DNA of 64,000 nt. Origin: CAWBVG01 sp963792175. Lineage in GTDB: Bacteria > Acidobacteriota > Vicinamibacteria > Vicinamibacterales > CAVVIG01. The stretch's first letter is position 1. Each line of letters starts with the position of its first letter. Below the pieces are notes generated by a model. It saw nothing but the letters and a program-made list of their open reading frames with translations, ran no database searches and was not told where the DNA came from. The translations under genes were made by a program, and so were the position numbers. The stretch lies in the NCBI GenBank assembly GCA_963792175.1, contig CAWBVG010000030.1, positions 121,818 to 185,817 on the forward strand, read 5' to 3'. Positions 27,196-35,480 of the stretch are shown here, in pieces.

Positions 27196-29634
27196 ATGGA
27201 TCACCTGCTGCAGGACGTCCGCTATGCGTGGCGCTCGATGCGCCGGCAACCCGCGTTCGTCGCACTCGCCGTCGGCACGCTCGCGCTTGGCATTGGCGCC
27301 AACGCGGCCATCTTCAGCGTGGTCAACGCCGTGCTGCTGCGGCCGCTCCGCTATCAGCAGCCGCAACGGATTGTGGCCCTCAACAACCTGTGGCGAAAAT
27401 CAACCGTGTCCAACTCGGTGTCCGCGCCGGATTTTCACGACTGGCACGACACCGCGTCGTCGTTCGCCGCCATGGCGTATTACGCCGGCGGCGAAACCAG
27501 CGTCTCGGTGTCGGGCGCGGCCGACTATGGGACCGTCATCCGCGTCACGCCGGGGTTTTTCAATGTGTTCGGCGTGGGGCCGTCGATGGGCCGCGTGTTC
27601 GAATCAGTGGACGAAACAGCTGGTAGCGCGTTCACGGCCATCATCAGCCACGACTTCTGGATGCGGCGCTTCGGCGGCCGTCCGGATGCGATCGGATCAA
27701 CCGCGAGTTTCGCCGAGCGCACGTTCACCATCATCGGCGTCATGCCTCCCGGGTTTCGATTCCCGACCCGTACAGATCTCTGGTATCCGGCGTGGGTCCA
27801 GCCTGAGACCACCTCGCGGGGCGCTCACAACTATCGGGTGGTCGCCCGGCTCAAGGACGACGTCGCGCTGACGCAGGCGCAAGCGGAGATGACGGCGCTG
27901 GCGGCCCGTCTCGAACAGGCGTATCCGGCCACCAACGGCGAGAAAGGCGTCGTCATCGTGCCGCTGCAGGAGCAGTTGGTCGGCGACACCAGGCCGACGC
28001 TGAACCTCCTCGCGGGCGCCGTCGGTCTGGTGCTCCTCATCGCCTGCGCCAACGTCGCCAATCTCCTGCTGGCGCGGGCGACGGCGCGCCGATCGGAACT
28101 GGGCGTTCGCGCGGCGCTTGGCGCCAGCCGCGGACGCCTGGTGGCGCAGCTGGTGACGGAGAGCGCGATGCTCGCGCTGACGGCCGGTGCGCTCGGCCTG
28201 GTGCTCGCGCGATGGAGCCTGGCCGCGGTGGTGGCCGCCGCGCCCGCCGGATTGCCGCGCCTGGGAGAAGTGGGCATCGACGGGCGTGTCCTCCTCTTTG
28301 CGCTCGCGGTGTCGATCGCGTCGAGCCTCGTGTTCGGCGTGATGCCGGCGCTTCAAGCTTCGCGCGTGGATCTGAACCAATCGCTTCGCCAGGGCGGGCG
28401 TGGCGGCGCGATCGGCGGCGGCGGCGCGCGTTTGCGCAGCGTGCTCGTCGTCGTTGAGATCGCGCTGGCGGTGGCGCTGGTCGTCGGCGCCTCGCTGCTG
28501 ATCCGCAGCTTCGTCGCCCTCGGGCACGTCCCGCTCGGATTCAGCGCCGACCACCTGCTGGTCCTCGAAACGAGCGTGCCGACGCGGATCGATCTGCGGA
28601 ATATTGCAGGGGCCCAGCGCGCGACCGCGTTCTACGCCGACGTGCTGACGCGCATGGCGTCGGTGCCCGGCGTGACCTCGGTGGCGGGCATTCGCGGGCT
28701 GCCCGCGGCGAGGGGCCGCTTCGGCCACGAGTCGAACGGCGGCTACTGGCTCGAGGGTGGGCAGGATCCGAGCGTGGCCGGCGTGCGGCTGCCGCAGGCC
28801 GCCTTCACGGTGATCACGCCCGACTACTTCAAGACCATGCAGATCCCATTGCGCCGCGGCCGCGACTTCTCGGTGCGCGATCGGTACGACGCGCCGTTCG
28901 TCGTCATCGTCAACGAGGCGCTGGCCCGTCAGGCGTTCGGCGACGCGGATCCGATCGGCCGGAACATCGCCTGCGGGATGGACTCGCCGAAGTTCATGAC
29001 GATTGTCGGCGTGGTGGGCGATGTGCGCTCGTCCGATCCGTCGAAGCAGCCCGGGCCCGAAATCTACCTGCCGTTCGAACAGCATCCGGTGACGGCAACA
29101 TCGCTGGCGCTGGTCGCCCGCACCGCCACCGAGCCGATGAACGTCGCGAACACGTTCCGCGAGATCATTCGGAGCGTGAACGGCGACGTGCCGGTGCGGA
29201 TGAGCACGATGAACGACGCCTTGTCGATCTCGGTCGCGACGCCGCGATTCCGCACGTTGTTGATCGGCGTCTTCGCGTTCTTCGCGCTGGCGCTGGCGAT
29301 CGCGGGCGTCTACGGTGTGATGGCATACGCGGTCAGCCGGCGCACGTCGGAGATTGGCGTCCGCATGGCGATGGGGGCCGCCTCAACCGACATCCTCAGG
29401 CTGGTGATGGCGCAGGGCCTGCGGCTGGCGCTGATCGGCATCGCCATCGGCTGCGCCCTCGCGTACGCGCTCGCGCAGCTGTTGCGCGGCATGCTGTTCG
29501 CCGTCGCGCCCGCGGATCCAGTGGTCTTCGTCGCCGTGCCGCTCGCGCTGCTCGCCACGGTTGCGGCTGCCACTGCCGTGCCCGCGCTGCGCGCCGCGCG
29601 GGTCGATCCGATGCAGGCGCTGAGAGCGGAGTAG
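27196..29634 (+). CDS. ADOP-type (MacB-like) ABC permease
   Basis: Permease of 812 residues of the acidobacterial duplicated orphan permease family, related to MacB/FtsX. The N-terminal signature DHLLQDVRYAWRSMRRQPAF precedes TM1 (VALAVGTLALGIGANAAIFS). A periplasmic MacB-PCD domain follows, then three TM helices (LAGAVGLVLLIACANVANLLL), a second PCD domain (APFVVIVNEALARQAFG) and a C-terminal FtsX-like trio (YGVMAYAVSRRTSEIGVRMA). No ATPase gene is adjacent, as is usual for this orphan family. Role and cargo unknown. A hairpin follows the stop. Confidence 0.95.
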   Translation: MDHLLQDVRYAWRSMRRQPAFVALAVGTLALGIGANAAIFSVVNAVLLRPLRYQQPQRIVALNNLWRKSTVSNSVSAPDFHDWHDTASSFAAMAYYAGGETSVSVSGAADYGTVIRVTPGFFNVFGVGPSMGRVFESVDETAGSAFTAIISHDFWMRRFGGRPDAIGSTASFAERTFTIIGVMPPGFRFPTRTDLWYPAWVQPETTSRGAHNYRVVARLKDDVALTQAQAEMTALAARLEQAYPATNGEKGVVIVPLQEQLVGDTRPTLNLLAGAVGLVLLIACANVANLLLARATARRSELGVRAALGASRGRLVAQLVTESAMLALTAGALGLVLARWSLAAVVAAAPAGLPRLGEVGIDGRVLLFALAVSIASSLVFGVMPALQASRVDLNQSLRQGGRGGAIGGGGARLRSVLVVVEIALAVALVVGASLLIRSFVALGHVPLGFSADHLLVLETSVPTRIDLRNIAGAQRATAFYADVLTRMASVPGVTSVAGIRGLPAARGRFGHESNGGYWLEGGQDPSVAGVRLPQAAFTVITPDYFKTMQIPLRRGRDFSVRDRYDAPFVVIVNEALARQAFGDADPIGRNIACGMDSPKFMTIVGVVGDVRSSDPSKQPGPEIYLPFEQHPVTATSLALVARTATEPMNVANTFREIIRSVNGDVPVRMSTMNDALSISVATPRFRTLLIGVFAFFALALAIAGVYGVMAYAVSRRTSEIGVRMAMGAASTDILRLVMAQGLRLALIGIAIGCALAYALAQLLRGMLFAVAPADPVVFVAVPLALLATVAAATAVPALRAARVDPMQALRAE

Positions 29635-29637
29635 CGT

Positions 29638-29676
29638 ACCGGGACCGCGAAGTGTTCGTGCCTTCGTGGCCCCGGT
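29638..29676. terminator. Hairpin between convergent stops
   Basis: ACCGGGACCGCGAAG (29638-29652) pairs with CTTCGTGGCCCCGGT (29662-29676), two mismatches, 9-nt loop. It lies exactly between two stop codons. The loop and right arm carry TTCGTG units, linking it to the CACGAA palindrome family. No U-tract. Confidence 0.6.
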
Positions 29677-29678
29677 CG

Positions 29679-30131
29679 CTACTGCCGTGTGAGGGTAATG
29701 GTCGACGTGCCGAACGGCGGCGTGCAGTTGCTCGACGACACGCCCATCGGACCGTTGAGCGACGAGGGGGAGGCAACGGTCACAGTCATCGTCCCGGTGA
29801 GTTGGCCGGTGCACGTCGGACGCGTCGGCACGCCGCCGTTACCCACCGAAATCGTGTACGTCAGCGTCATCCCCGAGAGCGTGCCGTTGAGAAACCCGTT
29901 CAACAGGACGATGCCGTTCGGCAGCAGGACGGTGACTGGACCACTGACCACGCCGTTCAGTTGCGTCAGATTCCAGGACATACGCGCCTCGGTGGTGTCG
30001 ACGACGATCGGCCCGTTCCAGGTGCCCGTCAGGTTGAGGCCGCCGGCTTCGGGGGCGGTGGGGGTCTTGTCGGCACTGCACCCGATCGTCAACCCCAGCA
30101 GAACCAGGGCGATTCTCGCGGTTTTCCTCAT
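29679..30131 (-). CDS. Small lipoprotein of unknown function
   Basis: Predicted 150-residue lipoprotein. The signal peptide (ARIALVLLGLTIGCS) ends in a lipobox with Cys19 or so. The mature part is beta-rich and Thr/Gly/Ser-heavy (LTGTWNGPIVVDTTEARMSW, LTGTMTVTVASPSSLNG), like other short acidobacterial lipoproteins in which LTGTW recurs. Two further cysteines (TCTGQ, SNCTPPF) may form a disulfide. No enzyme motif. Confidence 0.7.
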   Translation of the reverse strand: MRKTARIALVLLGLTIGCSADKTPTAPEAGGLNLTGTWNGPIVVDTTEARMSWNLTQLNGVVSGPVTVLLPNGIVLLNGFLNGTLSGMTLTYTISVGNGGVPTRPTCTGQLTGTMTVTVASPSSLNGPMGVSSSNCTPPFGTSTITLTRQ

Positions 30132-30211
30132 GTGTCCCCGCCGTGCGAAATCCGTACCTCCCGGACTCCATCGCCAAAGAGCTGTGCTATCGTTTTGCTC
30201 GAGGAGGTGTG

Positions 30212-30772
30212 ATGAAGAAAGCCATATGGCTGCTGCCGCTCGCGCTCGCTGCGGGCGTGCTGTCGGCCGCTCCGGTTGCCGGCCAGACTCCAGCTGTGGA
30301 GTTGAAGGTCGGCGATCAGGCCCCGGATTTTACGCTGCCGGCTACGGACGGCAAGACCTACACCCTCAGTAAGGATCTGAAGGGGCACTGGGTCGTGCTG
30401 GCGTGGTTCCCGAAAGCCTTCACCGCTGGTTGAACGGCTGAATGCAACTCGCTCCGTGAGAGCGGGGGACTGATTCGGAAGTTCGACACCGCGTACTTCA
30501 TGATCAGCGTCGACACGCTGGAAGAAAACAAGGGGTTCGCCGAGAAAGAGCACGCGGACTTCCCGATGCTCGCCAATCCCGACAAGAAAGTCGCATTCGC
30601 CTACGGTGTCATCAGCCCCGAGGCACCGCCGGACCGGCAGTTCGCGCGCCGCTACACCTTCTATATCGATCCAACCGGAAAGATCGCCGACATCGACAAG
30701 GCCGTCAAGCCCGCGACCTCCGGTCAGGACATCGTCACACACCTCGAAGCGCTCAAGGTGCCGGCCTCGTAA
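30212..30772 (+). CDS. Peroxiredoxin with probable selenocysteine (in-frame UGA at 30431)
   Basis: Thiol or selenol peroxidase of the AhpC/TSA family, 186 residues when UGA is read through, exported by a signal peptide (IWLLPLALAAGVLSAAPVAGQ). The thioredoxin fold shows VGDQAPDFTLPATDGKTYTL, the active site WFPKAFTAG-UGA-TAECNSLRES, then FMISVDTLEENKGFAEKE and RRYTFYIDPTGKIADIDKA. The UGA (residue 74) stands exactly where the peroxidatic Cys belongs (FTxGCTxEC), and the frame is unbroken from ATG 30212 to the stop at 30772. A 7-bp stem with a 5-nt loop begins 15 nt after the UGA. GAGGAGG precedes the ATG. A TGC-to-TGA sequencing error is the main alternative. Confidence 0.85.
30448..30466 (+). 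promoter_or_regulatory. SECIS-like hairpin downstream of the UGA
   Basis: CTCGCTC (30448-30454), loop CGTGA (30455-30459), GAGCGGG (30460-30466). Seven pairs including one G-U; the apical loop starts 21 nt after the UGA and has G in its second position, which agrees with the known bacterial SECIS geometry. Confidence 0.65.
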
Positions 30773-30777
30773 GTAAT

Positions 30778-30890
30778 ACCCGAATTGGGTAATTGGTATG
30801 AATTGGGTAATCTGGGTAATCGCGGCTGCCCCAATCCAATTACCCAATCCAATTACCCAATTACCCAATCACTCAATTACTCGATCCACG
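30778..30890. repeat. Mirrored GAATTGGG / AATTACCC arrays at a convergent junction
   Basis: Left arm GAATTGGG, TAATTGGT, GAATTGGG, TAATCTGG; right arm AATTACCC (three copies), AATCACTC, AATTACTC. Units are 8 bp. The arms can form a long stem between the peroxiredoxin and the minus-strand gene, whose last codons lie in the array. Confidence 0.85.
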
Positions 30891-31971
30891 GCAAGCATTG
30901 CCCGCGATCTCGTCGCGTTTGTGCTTGAACGCATCCACCCAGGCGGAGACCGGCGCGGCGCCGTCTCCGCTGGGCGGAAAGCGGTTGCCGAAGCGCGCGA
31001 CCTCGAACAGATCCTGCAACTGACGGTCGGTGAGCTGGCCGAGCAGGTCCGCGAGAAGCTGTCTGCCGCCCTCGGAGATGATGGGGTGCGACAGCGTGCC
31101 GGTCTGGGATGGTGAAAGGTTCGCGACGCAGTGCGTCTCGTCTCGCCAGATCGGCGTACCCGCCCACTGTTCGAGATTCGCGCTGCCCAGGGCGTCGCGA
31201 TTGAAACTATTGGCGCGGCCGAATGTCATGCCGACGTCGTGGATCATCATGAACGGCGTCACGCACCCGGCGCCGGCGCCTTCGAGCCTTTCGTCGAGAC
31301 AGAGAAGTTTCTGCTGTTCCTGTTTGTTGTCCGTGTGCTGGAGGAACACGGCGAGGAGCTTGAGCGCGTCGCGCTGAGCGACGGTCGCGCCGCCGGCGCT
31401 CTCGTCCACTCGATCGAGCTCCGGCCACGTCCACCCGGGATCCATGCCCGGCCCGACGAGCTCGTGTCCGGGCACTCTGCGCTCGATCGCCGCGAGATCG
31501 AACACGATCTGTCCTGCCGCTGCGTCGCCTTCGCCCGCAAACTCCGCAGGACAGCCTCGACACACGACGCGTACCGGATAGAGAGCGTCGGCGCCAAATC
31601 CCAACGCCCACAACAGTCGTGTCGCGGCGACGCCGGCGTAGATTTCGCCGTTGGCGCGACCGAACCGGACCTTCACCTTGTCGTCGGGGGCAATCGCGCA
31701 GGCGAACTTCGGTGTGGTGCCGCCGAGCCGCTCCCTCACGTAGTCGCAGGTGACGGTTTCGCCGGGCACGAACGCGCCTTTCACGTCCGGACCGGTCCAT
31801 GATGTCCTTCGACGACACGTCGGTTGCCTTCCACACCTGCGCGCGCTTGATCACCTCTGCGCGCTCTGAGGTCTTCAGGCGCTTGCTCGCCGCATCGTCC
31901 ACACCGCTGCGGACACATTCCGTCGAGAGCAGGTGAACGGCGATGACTGCTGCGAGGACGGTGTAGCGCAC
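30873..31971 (-). CDS. Unknown protein with possible kinase-like motifs (frame break near 31795)
   Basis: Probably exported (VRYTVLAAVIAVHLLSTEC). No family recognised. The C-terminal part has DALKLLAVFLQHTDNKQEQQ followed 25-30 residues later by MMIHDVGMTFG; the spacing of HxDNK and DVG recalls the HxD...N and DxG sites of protein-kinase-like folds (HipA, Fam20-type), and FACAIAPDDKVKVRFGR could hold the ATP lysine. This is weak pattern evidence. The N-terminal 60 residues and the rest are in different frames joined near 31795 (SSKDIM and GPDVKGAFVPGETV). The start (GTG 31971) is uncertain. Stop lies in the tandem array. Confidence 0.5.
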
Positions 31972-32123
31972 CGACGGGCAAAAACGTGCAAGAGGTTGTC
32001 CATTTGCACGCAGCTGAACGGCGGGGAACAGGAGGGCGTGTGTCAGCCCGCACACGGTCGCGGGCCGGCTGACACGGATTTCAAGCCGACGTTCCTGTAA
32101 GTATCATGGAATGTAAGATCTTA

Positions 32124-32171
32124 ACAGCTGGCTCCGCTGTTGCCCTTCTCGTCCGTAAGACGGAGGACGAG
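32124..32171 (+). promoter_or_regulatory. Structured 5' leader of the L,D-transpeptidase gene
   Basis: Two hairpins precede ATG 32172: AACAGC/GCTGTT (32124-32142) and CTCGTCC (32148-32154) with GGACGAG (32165-32171). The second covers the GGAGG ribosome site, so it could limit translation. Confidence 0.35.
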
Positions 32172-32699
32172 ATGAGGACGAACCAATTCAGCCGGCTGCT
32201 CACGGCCTTCGCGATGGCTGCCGTGCTGAACGTTGCACGGCCGGTCACCGCCGCCGAAGGCGCGCGCTCCTCGGAGACGCCCGCGACGCGCCGCGTCGTC
32301 GTGAGCATCCCGGACCGCAAGCTGGCGCTCCTCGAGAACGATCAGGTCGTCGGCATCTACCCTGTCGCGGTCGGCGCGTCCGTTTCACCCAGCCCGGTCG
32401 GCACCTTCACGATCGTCAACCGCGTTTCGAATCCGACGTACTACAAGCCGGGAAAGGTCGTCGGCCCAGGCCGCGCGAATCCGATCGGTACGCGCTGGAT
32501 TGGGCTCAGCGCGAAGGGCTACGGCATCCACGGCACCGACGCACCCGGCTCCATCGGCTTCGCCAAATCGCACGGCTGCATCCGCCTTCGCAACCAGGAT
32601 GTCGAACAGCTCTTTGCCCGCGTCCGCAGCGGCGACGTCGTCGAGCTCCATGCCGAGCGCACGCCGGAGATCGCGCAGCTGTTCGGCGACGTTCAGTAA
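32172..32699 (+). CDS. L,D-transpeptidase (YkuD domain)
   Basis: Periplasmic enzyme of 175 residues that forms 3-3 crosslinks in peptidoglycan or attaches proteins to it. A signal peptide (LLTAFAMAAVLNVARPVTAAE) precedes a compact YkuD domain: VVVSIPDRKLALLENDQVVG, PVGTFTIVNRV, then the active site with His in GIHGTDAPGSIG and the catalytic SHGCIRL. No LysM domain. GGAGG lies 5 nt before the ATG and inside a possible hairpin. Confidence 0.92.
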   Translation: MRTNQFSRLLTAFAMAAVLNVARPVTAAEGARSSETPATRRVVVSIPDRKLALLENDQVVGIYPVAVGASVSPSPVGTFTIVNRVSNPTYYKPGKVVGPGRANPIGTRWIGLSAKGYGIHGTDAPGSIGFAKSHGCIRLRNQDVEQLFARVRSGDVVELHAERTPEIAQLFGDVQ

Positions 32700-32727
32700 C
32701 GCTTTTCCGTTCACACGGGAGGATGTC

Positions 32728-32763
32728 ATGTTGCTTTGCCTCGATCCGAAGCCGTGGTGCTGA
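32728..32763 (+). other. Eleven-codon open frame with a strong ribosome site
   Basis: GGGAGG, five bases, then ATG and the peptide MLLCLDPKPWC, stop. Either a remnant of the degraded gene that follows or a real short peptide. Nothing else supports it. Confidence 0.2.
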
Positions 32764-32790
32764 TGGAGAATCCATCGTGATTAGAAGATC

Positions 32791-32922
32791 GTGGCGGAGC
32801 GGCTGTCGGACAAGGTGCAGATCATGATGGTGCCGATGGATGGCAAGTTCTTCTTCGCGAACGACGTGCTCAAGACCACGCCGCTCGGTGCATTCGGGGT
32901 GCCCCATCCGAACCAGCACTGA
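32791..32922 (+). pseudogene. C-terminal remnant, possibly of an SPFH/band-7-type protein
   Basis: A 43-codon open stretch reading AERLSDKVQIMMVPMDGKF and FFANDVLKTTPLG. The pattern recalls the C-terminal ends of stomatin-like proteins. A stop precedes it and no N-terminal part is present, so it is probably a gene fragment. Family guess is weak. Confidence 0.3.
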
Positions 32923-32933
32923 TCGGCGGGTGC

Positions 32934-32939
32934 TATCAT
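32934..32939 (+). promoter_or_regulatory. -10-like hexamer, leaderless geometry
   Basis: TATCAT, 8 nt before GTG 32948, without a Shine-Dalgarno. It would drive the four-gene sensor operon. Confidence 0.35.
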
Positions 32940-32947
32940 TCGCGGTC

Positions 32948-34105
32948 GTGGGCTGCCACGGCCGCGAATGGTCGACGCTCGCGTCGAGCGCGCTCATGTT
33001 CCTGCTGGCCGCGGCGACGGTTCGAGCCCAACCCGCCACTCAGGATCTCGCATCAGAATTCGCCGGCCGCGTCGCGGCCGCGATTGCTCCAGGCGCGGCG
33101 GTGCATCTGGTCTGCACCGGCGATGACGGCCGGACTCAACTCGAATTGGGTCGATCGCTCGCCGCCCGCGGCATCCGCCTCGTCGAGTCGGGAGACGGCG
33201 CGACGACGGTGCGCTGCAGTTGTCTGGAAAACCTCAGGGAGGATGCCTGCATCGCGGACATCGGCGACGGCGCCGCGCGACGGGTCGTGACCGCGACGCG
33301 CGCGAAGAACAGCGGCGGACCCTCGGTGCCGAATCCAATCGTCGCGCTGCAACTCCGGCCGCTCCACGCGCAACGCGATCCCATCCTCGACGTGGCACTG
33401 GCCGGCCCGGCGCTGCTCGTGCTGACCCCGACGACGGTGACGCGGATTCCGCTTGCGGGACAACCAGCCGTTGCGACGCAATCAGCGGCGATCGCCACGG
33501 GCCGCGTATGGCCGCGGGACGTGCGGGGGCATCTGCGGGCCGACGGCGACGCGTTCGAGGTGTTCCTTCCCGGCGTCACCTGCCGCGGTTCGTCGGCGCC
33601 GTTCGCGCTTGCGTGCGCCGACGAAGGGGAGCCGTGGCCGATCGGCATCGAGAACGCCGGCATGGCGGCGAGCCGGAACACTTTTGCGACCCCCGAAGGC
33701 TTCTCGTTTTACGAGGCGGCGCCGCTCGACAGCGGTCAATGGCTCGTGGTCGACCAGCAAGGGACGCTGACGTTTCTGGACGCCCAACGCCGGGTGGTCG
33801 CCCGAGGGGATGCCAGCGATCATGTCGCGGCGCTGCGGAGCGCTTGTGCGCCAGGCTCCTACGTCGTCACCGCGCGCCGCGCTCCGGACGCAGAAAGCGC
33901 CGACGTGCTGCGCCTGGCCCGTGTCGCGGGCAGCACGCTGGTGCCGGAAGCGTCGACGATCGTCCTGCCTGGCGTCCTGACCGCGTTGTGGTCCGCGCGG
34001 ATGCCGTCGCGGCCGCAGGACGATCGCGAGGCGGTCGCCGTGGTTCACGATATGCAGACCGGAGGTTATGAGGCGTTTCATCTCAGTCTGTCTTGCGCTC
34101 GCTAG
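32948..34105 (+). CDS. Exported protein of unknown function, first gene of a sensor operon
   Basis: About 385 residues. A hydrophobic signal segment (LASSALMFLLAAATVRAQ) leads into a beta-rich protein without a motif I recognise; the repeated pattern suggests a propeller (VALAGPALLVLTPTTVTRIP, SGQWLVVDQQGTLTFLDAQ, GSYVVTARRAPDAES). Three cysteines cluster at RCSCLENLREDAC. GTG 32948 is chosen by frame and by TATCAT upstream; ATG 32996 is the alternative. The 3' end overlaps the solute-binding gene by 38 nt. Confidence 0.65.
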   Translation: MGCHGREWSTLASSALMFLLAAATVRAQPATQDLASEFAGRVAAAIAPGAAVHLVCTGDDGRTQLELGRSLAARGIRLVESGDGATTVRCSCLENLREDACIADIGDGAARRVVTATRAKNSGGPSVPNPIVALQLRPLHAQRDPILDVALAGPALLVLTPTTVTRIPLAGQPAVATQSAAIATGRVWPRDVRGHLRADGDAFEVFLPGVTCRGSSAPFALACADEGEPWPIGIENAGMAASRNTFATPEGFSFYEAAPLDSGQWLVVDQQGTLTFLDAQRRVVARGDASDHVAALRSACAPGSYVVTARRAPDAESADVLRLARVAGSTLVPEASTIVLPGVLTALWSARMPSRPQDDREAVAVVHDMQTGGYEAFHLSLSCAR

Positions 34106-35480
34106 CGTCGGCGTGACGAATCGCGTCGTCCAGGGAGCGCGGCCTCGCTATGGCGGCACTCTCCGTGTCGAGGTCGAGGCGACGATCAGGTCGCTCGATC
34201 CCGCCGCAGCGGCCAGTGACACCGCGGAGGCGGCGGCGCGCGCACGCGCGATGGGACTCGTCTTCGAGCCGCTCGTCACGATTGACGAGCACGGACTGCG
34301 GCCGATGTTGGCGACGGCGTGGGAAAGCGATCCCCGGGGCGCCCGCTGGCAGATCCGCCTCCGATCGGGAGTCCAGCTCCACGATGGGTCAACGCTCGAA
34401 GCGTGGCACGTCGCGTCCGCGCTGCGTGTGAGTGAACCGGCCTGGATGATTGCGGTCGAGTCCGGCGCCATCGTGATCACCCCCCGCGAACCATTGCCCG
34501 ACCTCCCCTGGCTCCTGGCCGACGTCCGTCACGCCGTTGTCGTTCGTGGTTCCGGCGGTGCGCTTGCTGGCACGGGGCCGTTTCGAATCGAGTCGCGCGA
34601 GCCTGGGCGCGTGTCGCTGCGAGCCCACGACGCCTACTGGAACGGACGGCCGTTCGTCGACGCGATTCGCATCGAGATGGGACGCCCGGCCGCGGCGCAA
34701 CTCAGCGATCTCGAAGGCGGCCGCGCCGACGTTGTCGCCGCGAGCGCGCTCGATGCCCGTCGACTCACTCAACGCGGGCTGCACATCGCGGCGTCGCGTC
34801 CGCTCGACGCATTCGCCGTCGTGTTCGAGCCGCATCGCGCCACGGATACCGCGCTGCTGTGGCGTCGCACGCTGAGCGCGGCGGTCAATCGGGCGTCGAT
34901 GAGCGCCGCGCTGCTCCAGCGGCTGGCGGAGCCGGCCGACGCCCTGGTGCCGCGGTGGTTGTCCGGCTATGCGCCGCTTTTCGCCTTCGATCGCGGGCCG
35001 ACGCTGTCGAGAGCGGCCATTGCCGCACTGCCGCTCGACCAGCGCGAGTTGACGCTTCGCGTGGATGCATCCGATCCGCTCGCCCATGCGATCGCCGATC
35101 GCATCGCGGTCGACGCCCGCGAGATCGGGTTCACCCTCAAGGTGCAGGCACCGGCGGGACTGGCGCCTCGGCCGGACGCCAGGCTGGTGCGGGTCCGAGT
35201 ACCGACCACGTCTCCCGATCGCGCGCTCGCGGCGTTGGTCGAACGGATCAAGAACGGTGACGGCGGCGCGGTGCAGGCCACGCTTTCGCCGGGCGCCACA
35301 CTGGACGCCGTCTACCAGGCAGAGAGGCAGCTGCTCGAGCGATCCGTCGTCGTGCCGATCGTGCATCTGCCGGATCTCTACGGCTTCAGCGACCGCGTCG
35401 GCACCTGGAACCGGCCCCCGGTCAGTGGGTCTGGCGCCTGGAACTTCGCCGATGTCTGGTTGAGGAGCGGTGCGCCGTGA
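34068..35480 (+). CDS. Family-5 extracellular solute-binding protein
   Basis: Periplasmic binding protein of 470 residues of the oligopeptide/dipeptide type. Signal peptide (FISVCLALASVGVTNRVVQG), then the typical opening RPRYGGTLRVEVEATIRSLDP, LVFEPLVTIDEHGLRPMLA, GTGPFRIESREPGRVSL and NGRPFVDAIRIEM. No ABC permease or ATPase lies nearby. It is embedded in an operon with a histidine kinase and a sigma-54 regulator, so it may work as the sensing partner. GGAGG precedes ATG 34068; the stop overlaps the kinase GTG (GTGA). Confidence 0.88.
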   Translation: MRRFISVCLALASVGVTNRVVQGARPRYGGTLRVEVEATIRSLDPAAAASDTAEAAARARAMGLVFEPLVTIDEHGLRPMLATAWESDPRGARWQIRLRSGVQLHDGSTLEAWHVASALRVSEPAWMIAVESGAIVITPREPLPDLPWLLADVRHAVVVRGSGGALAGTGPFRIESREPGRVSLRAHDAYWNGRPFVDAIRIEMGRPAAAQLSDLEGGRADVVAASALDARRLTQRGLHIAASRPLDAFAVVFEPHRATDTALLWRRTLSAAVNRASMSAALLQRLAEPADALVPRWLSGYAPLFAFDRGPTLSRAAIAALPLDQRELTLRVDASDPLAHAIADRIAVDAREIGFTLKVQAPAGLAPRPDARLVRVRVPTTSPDRALAALVERIKNGDGGAVQATLSPGATLDAVYQAERQLLERSVVVPIVHLPDLYGFSDRVGTWNRPPVSGSGAWNFADVWLRSGAP

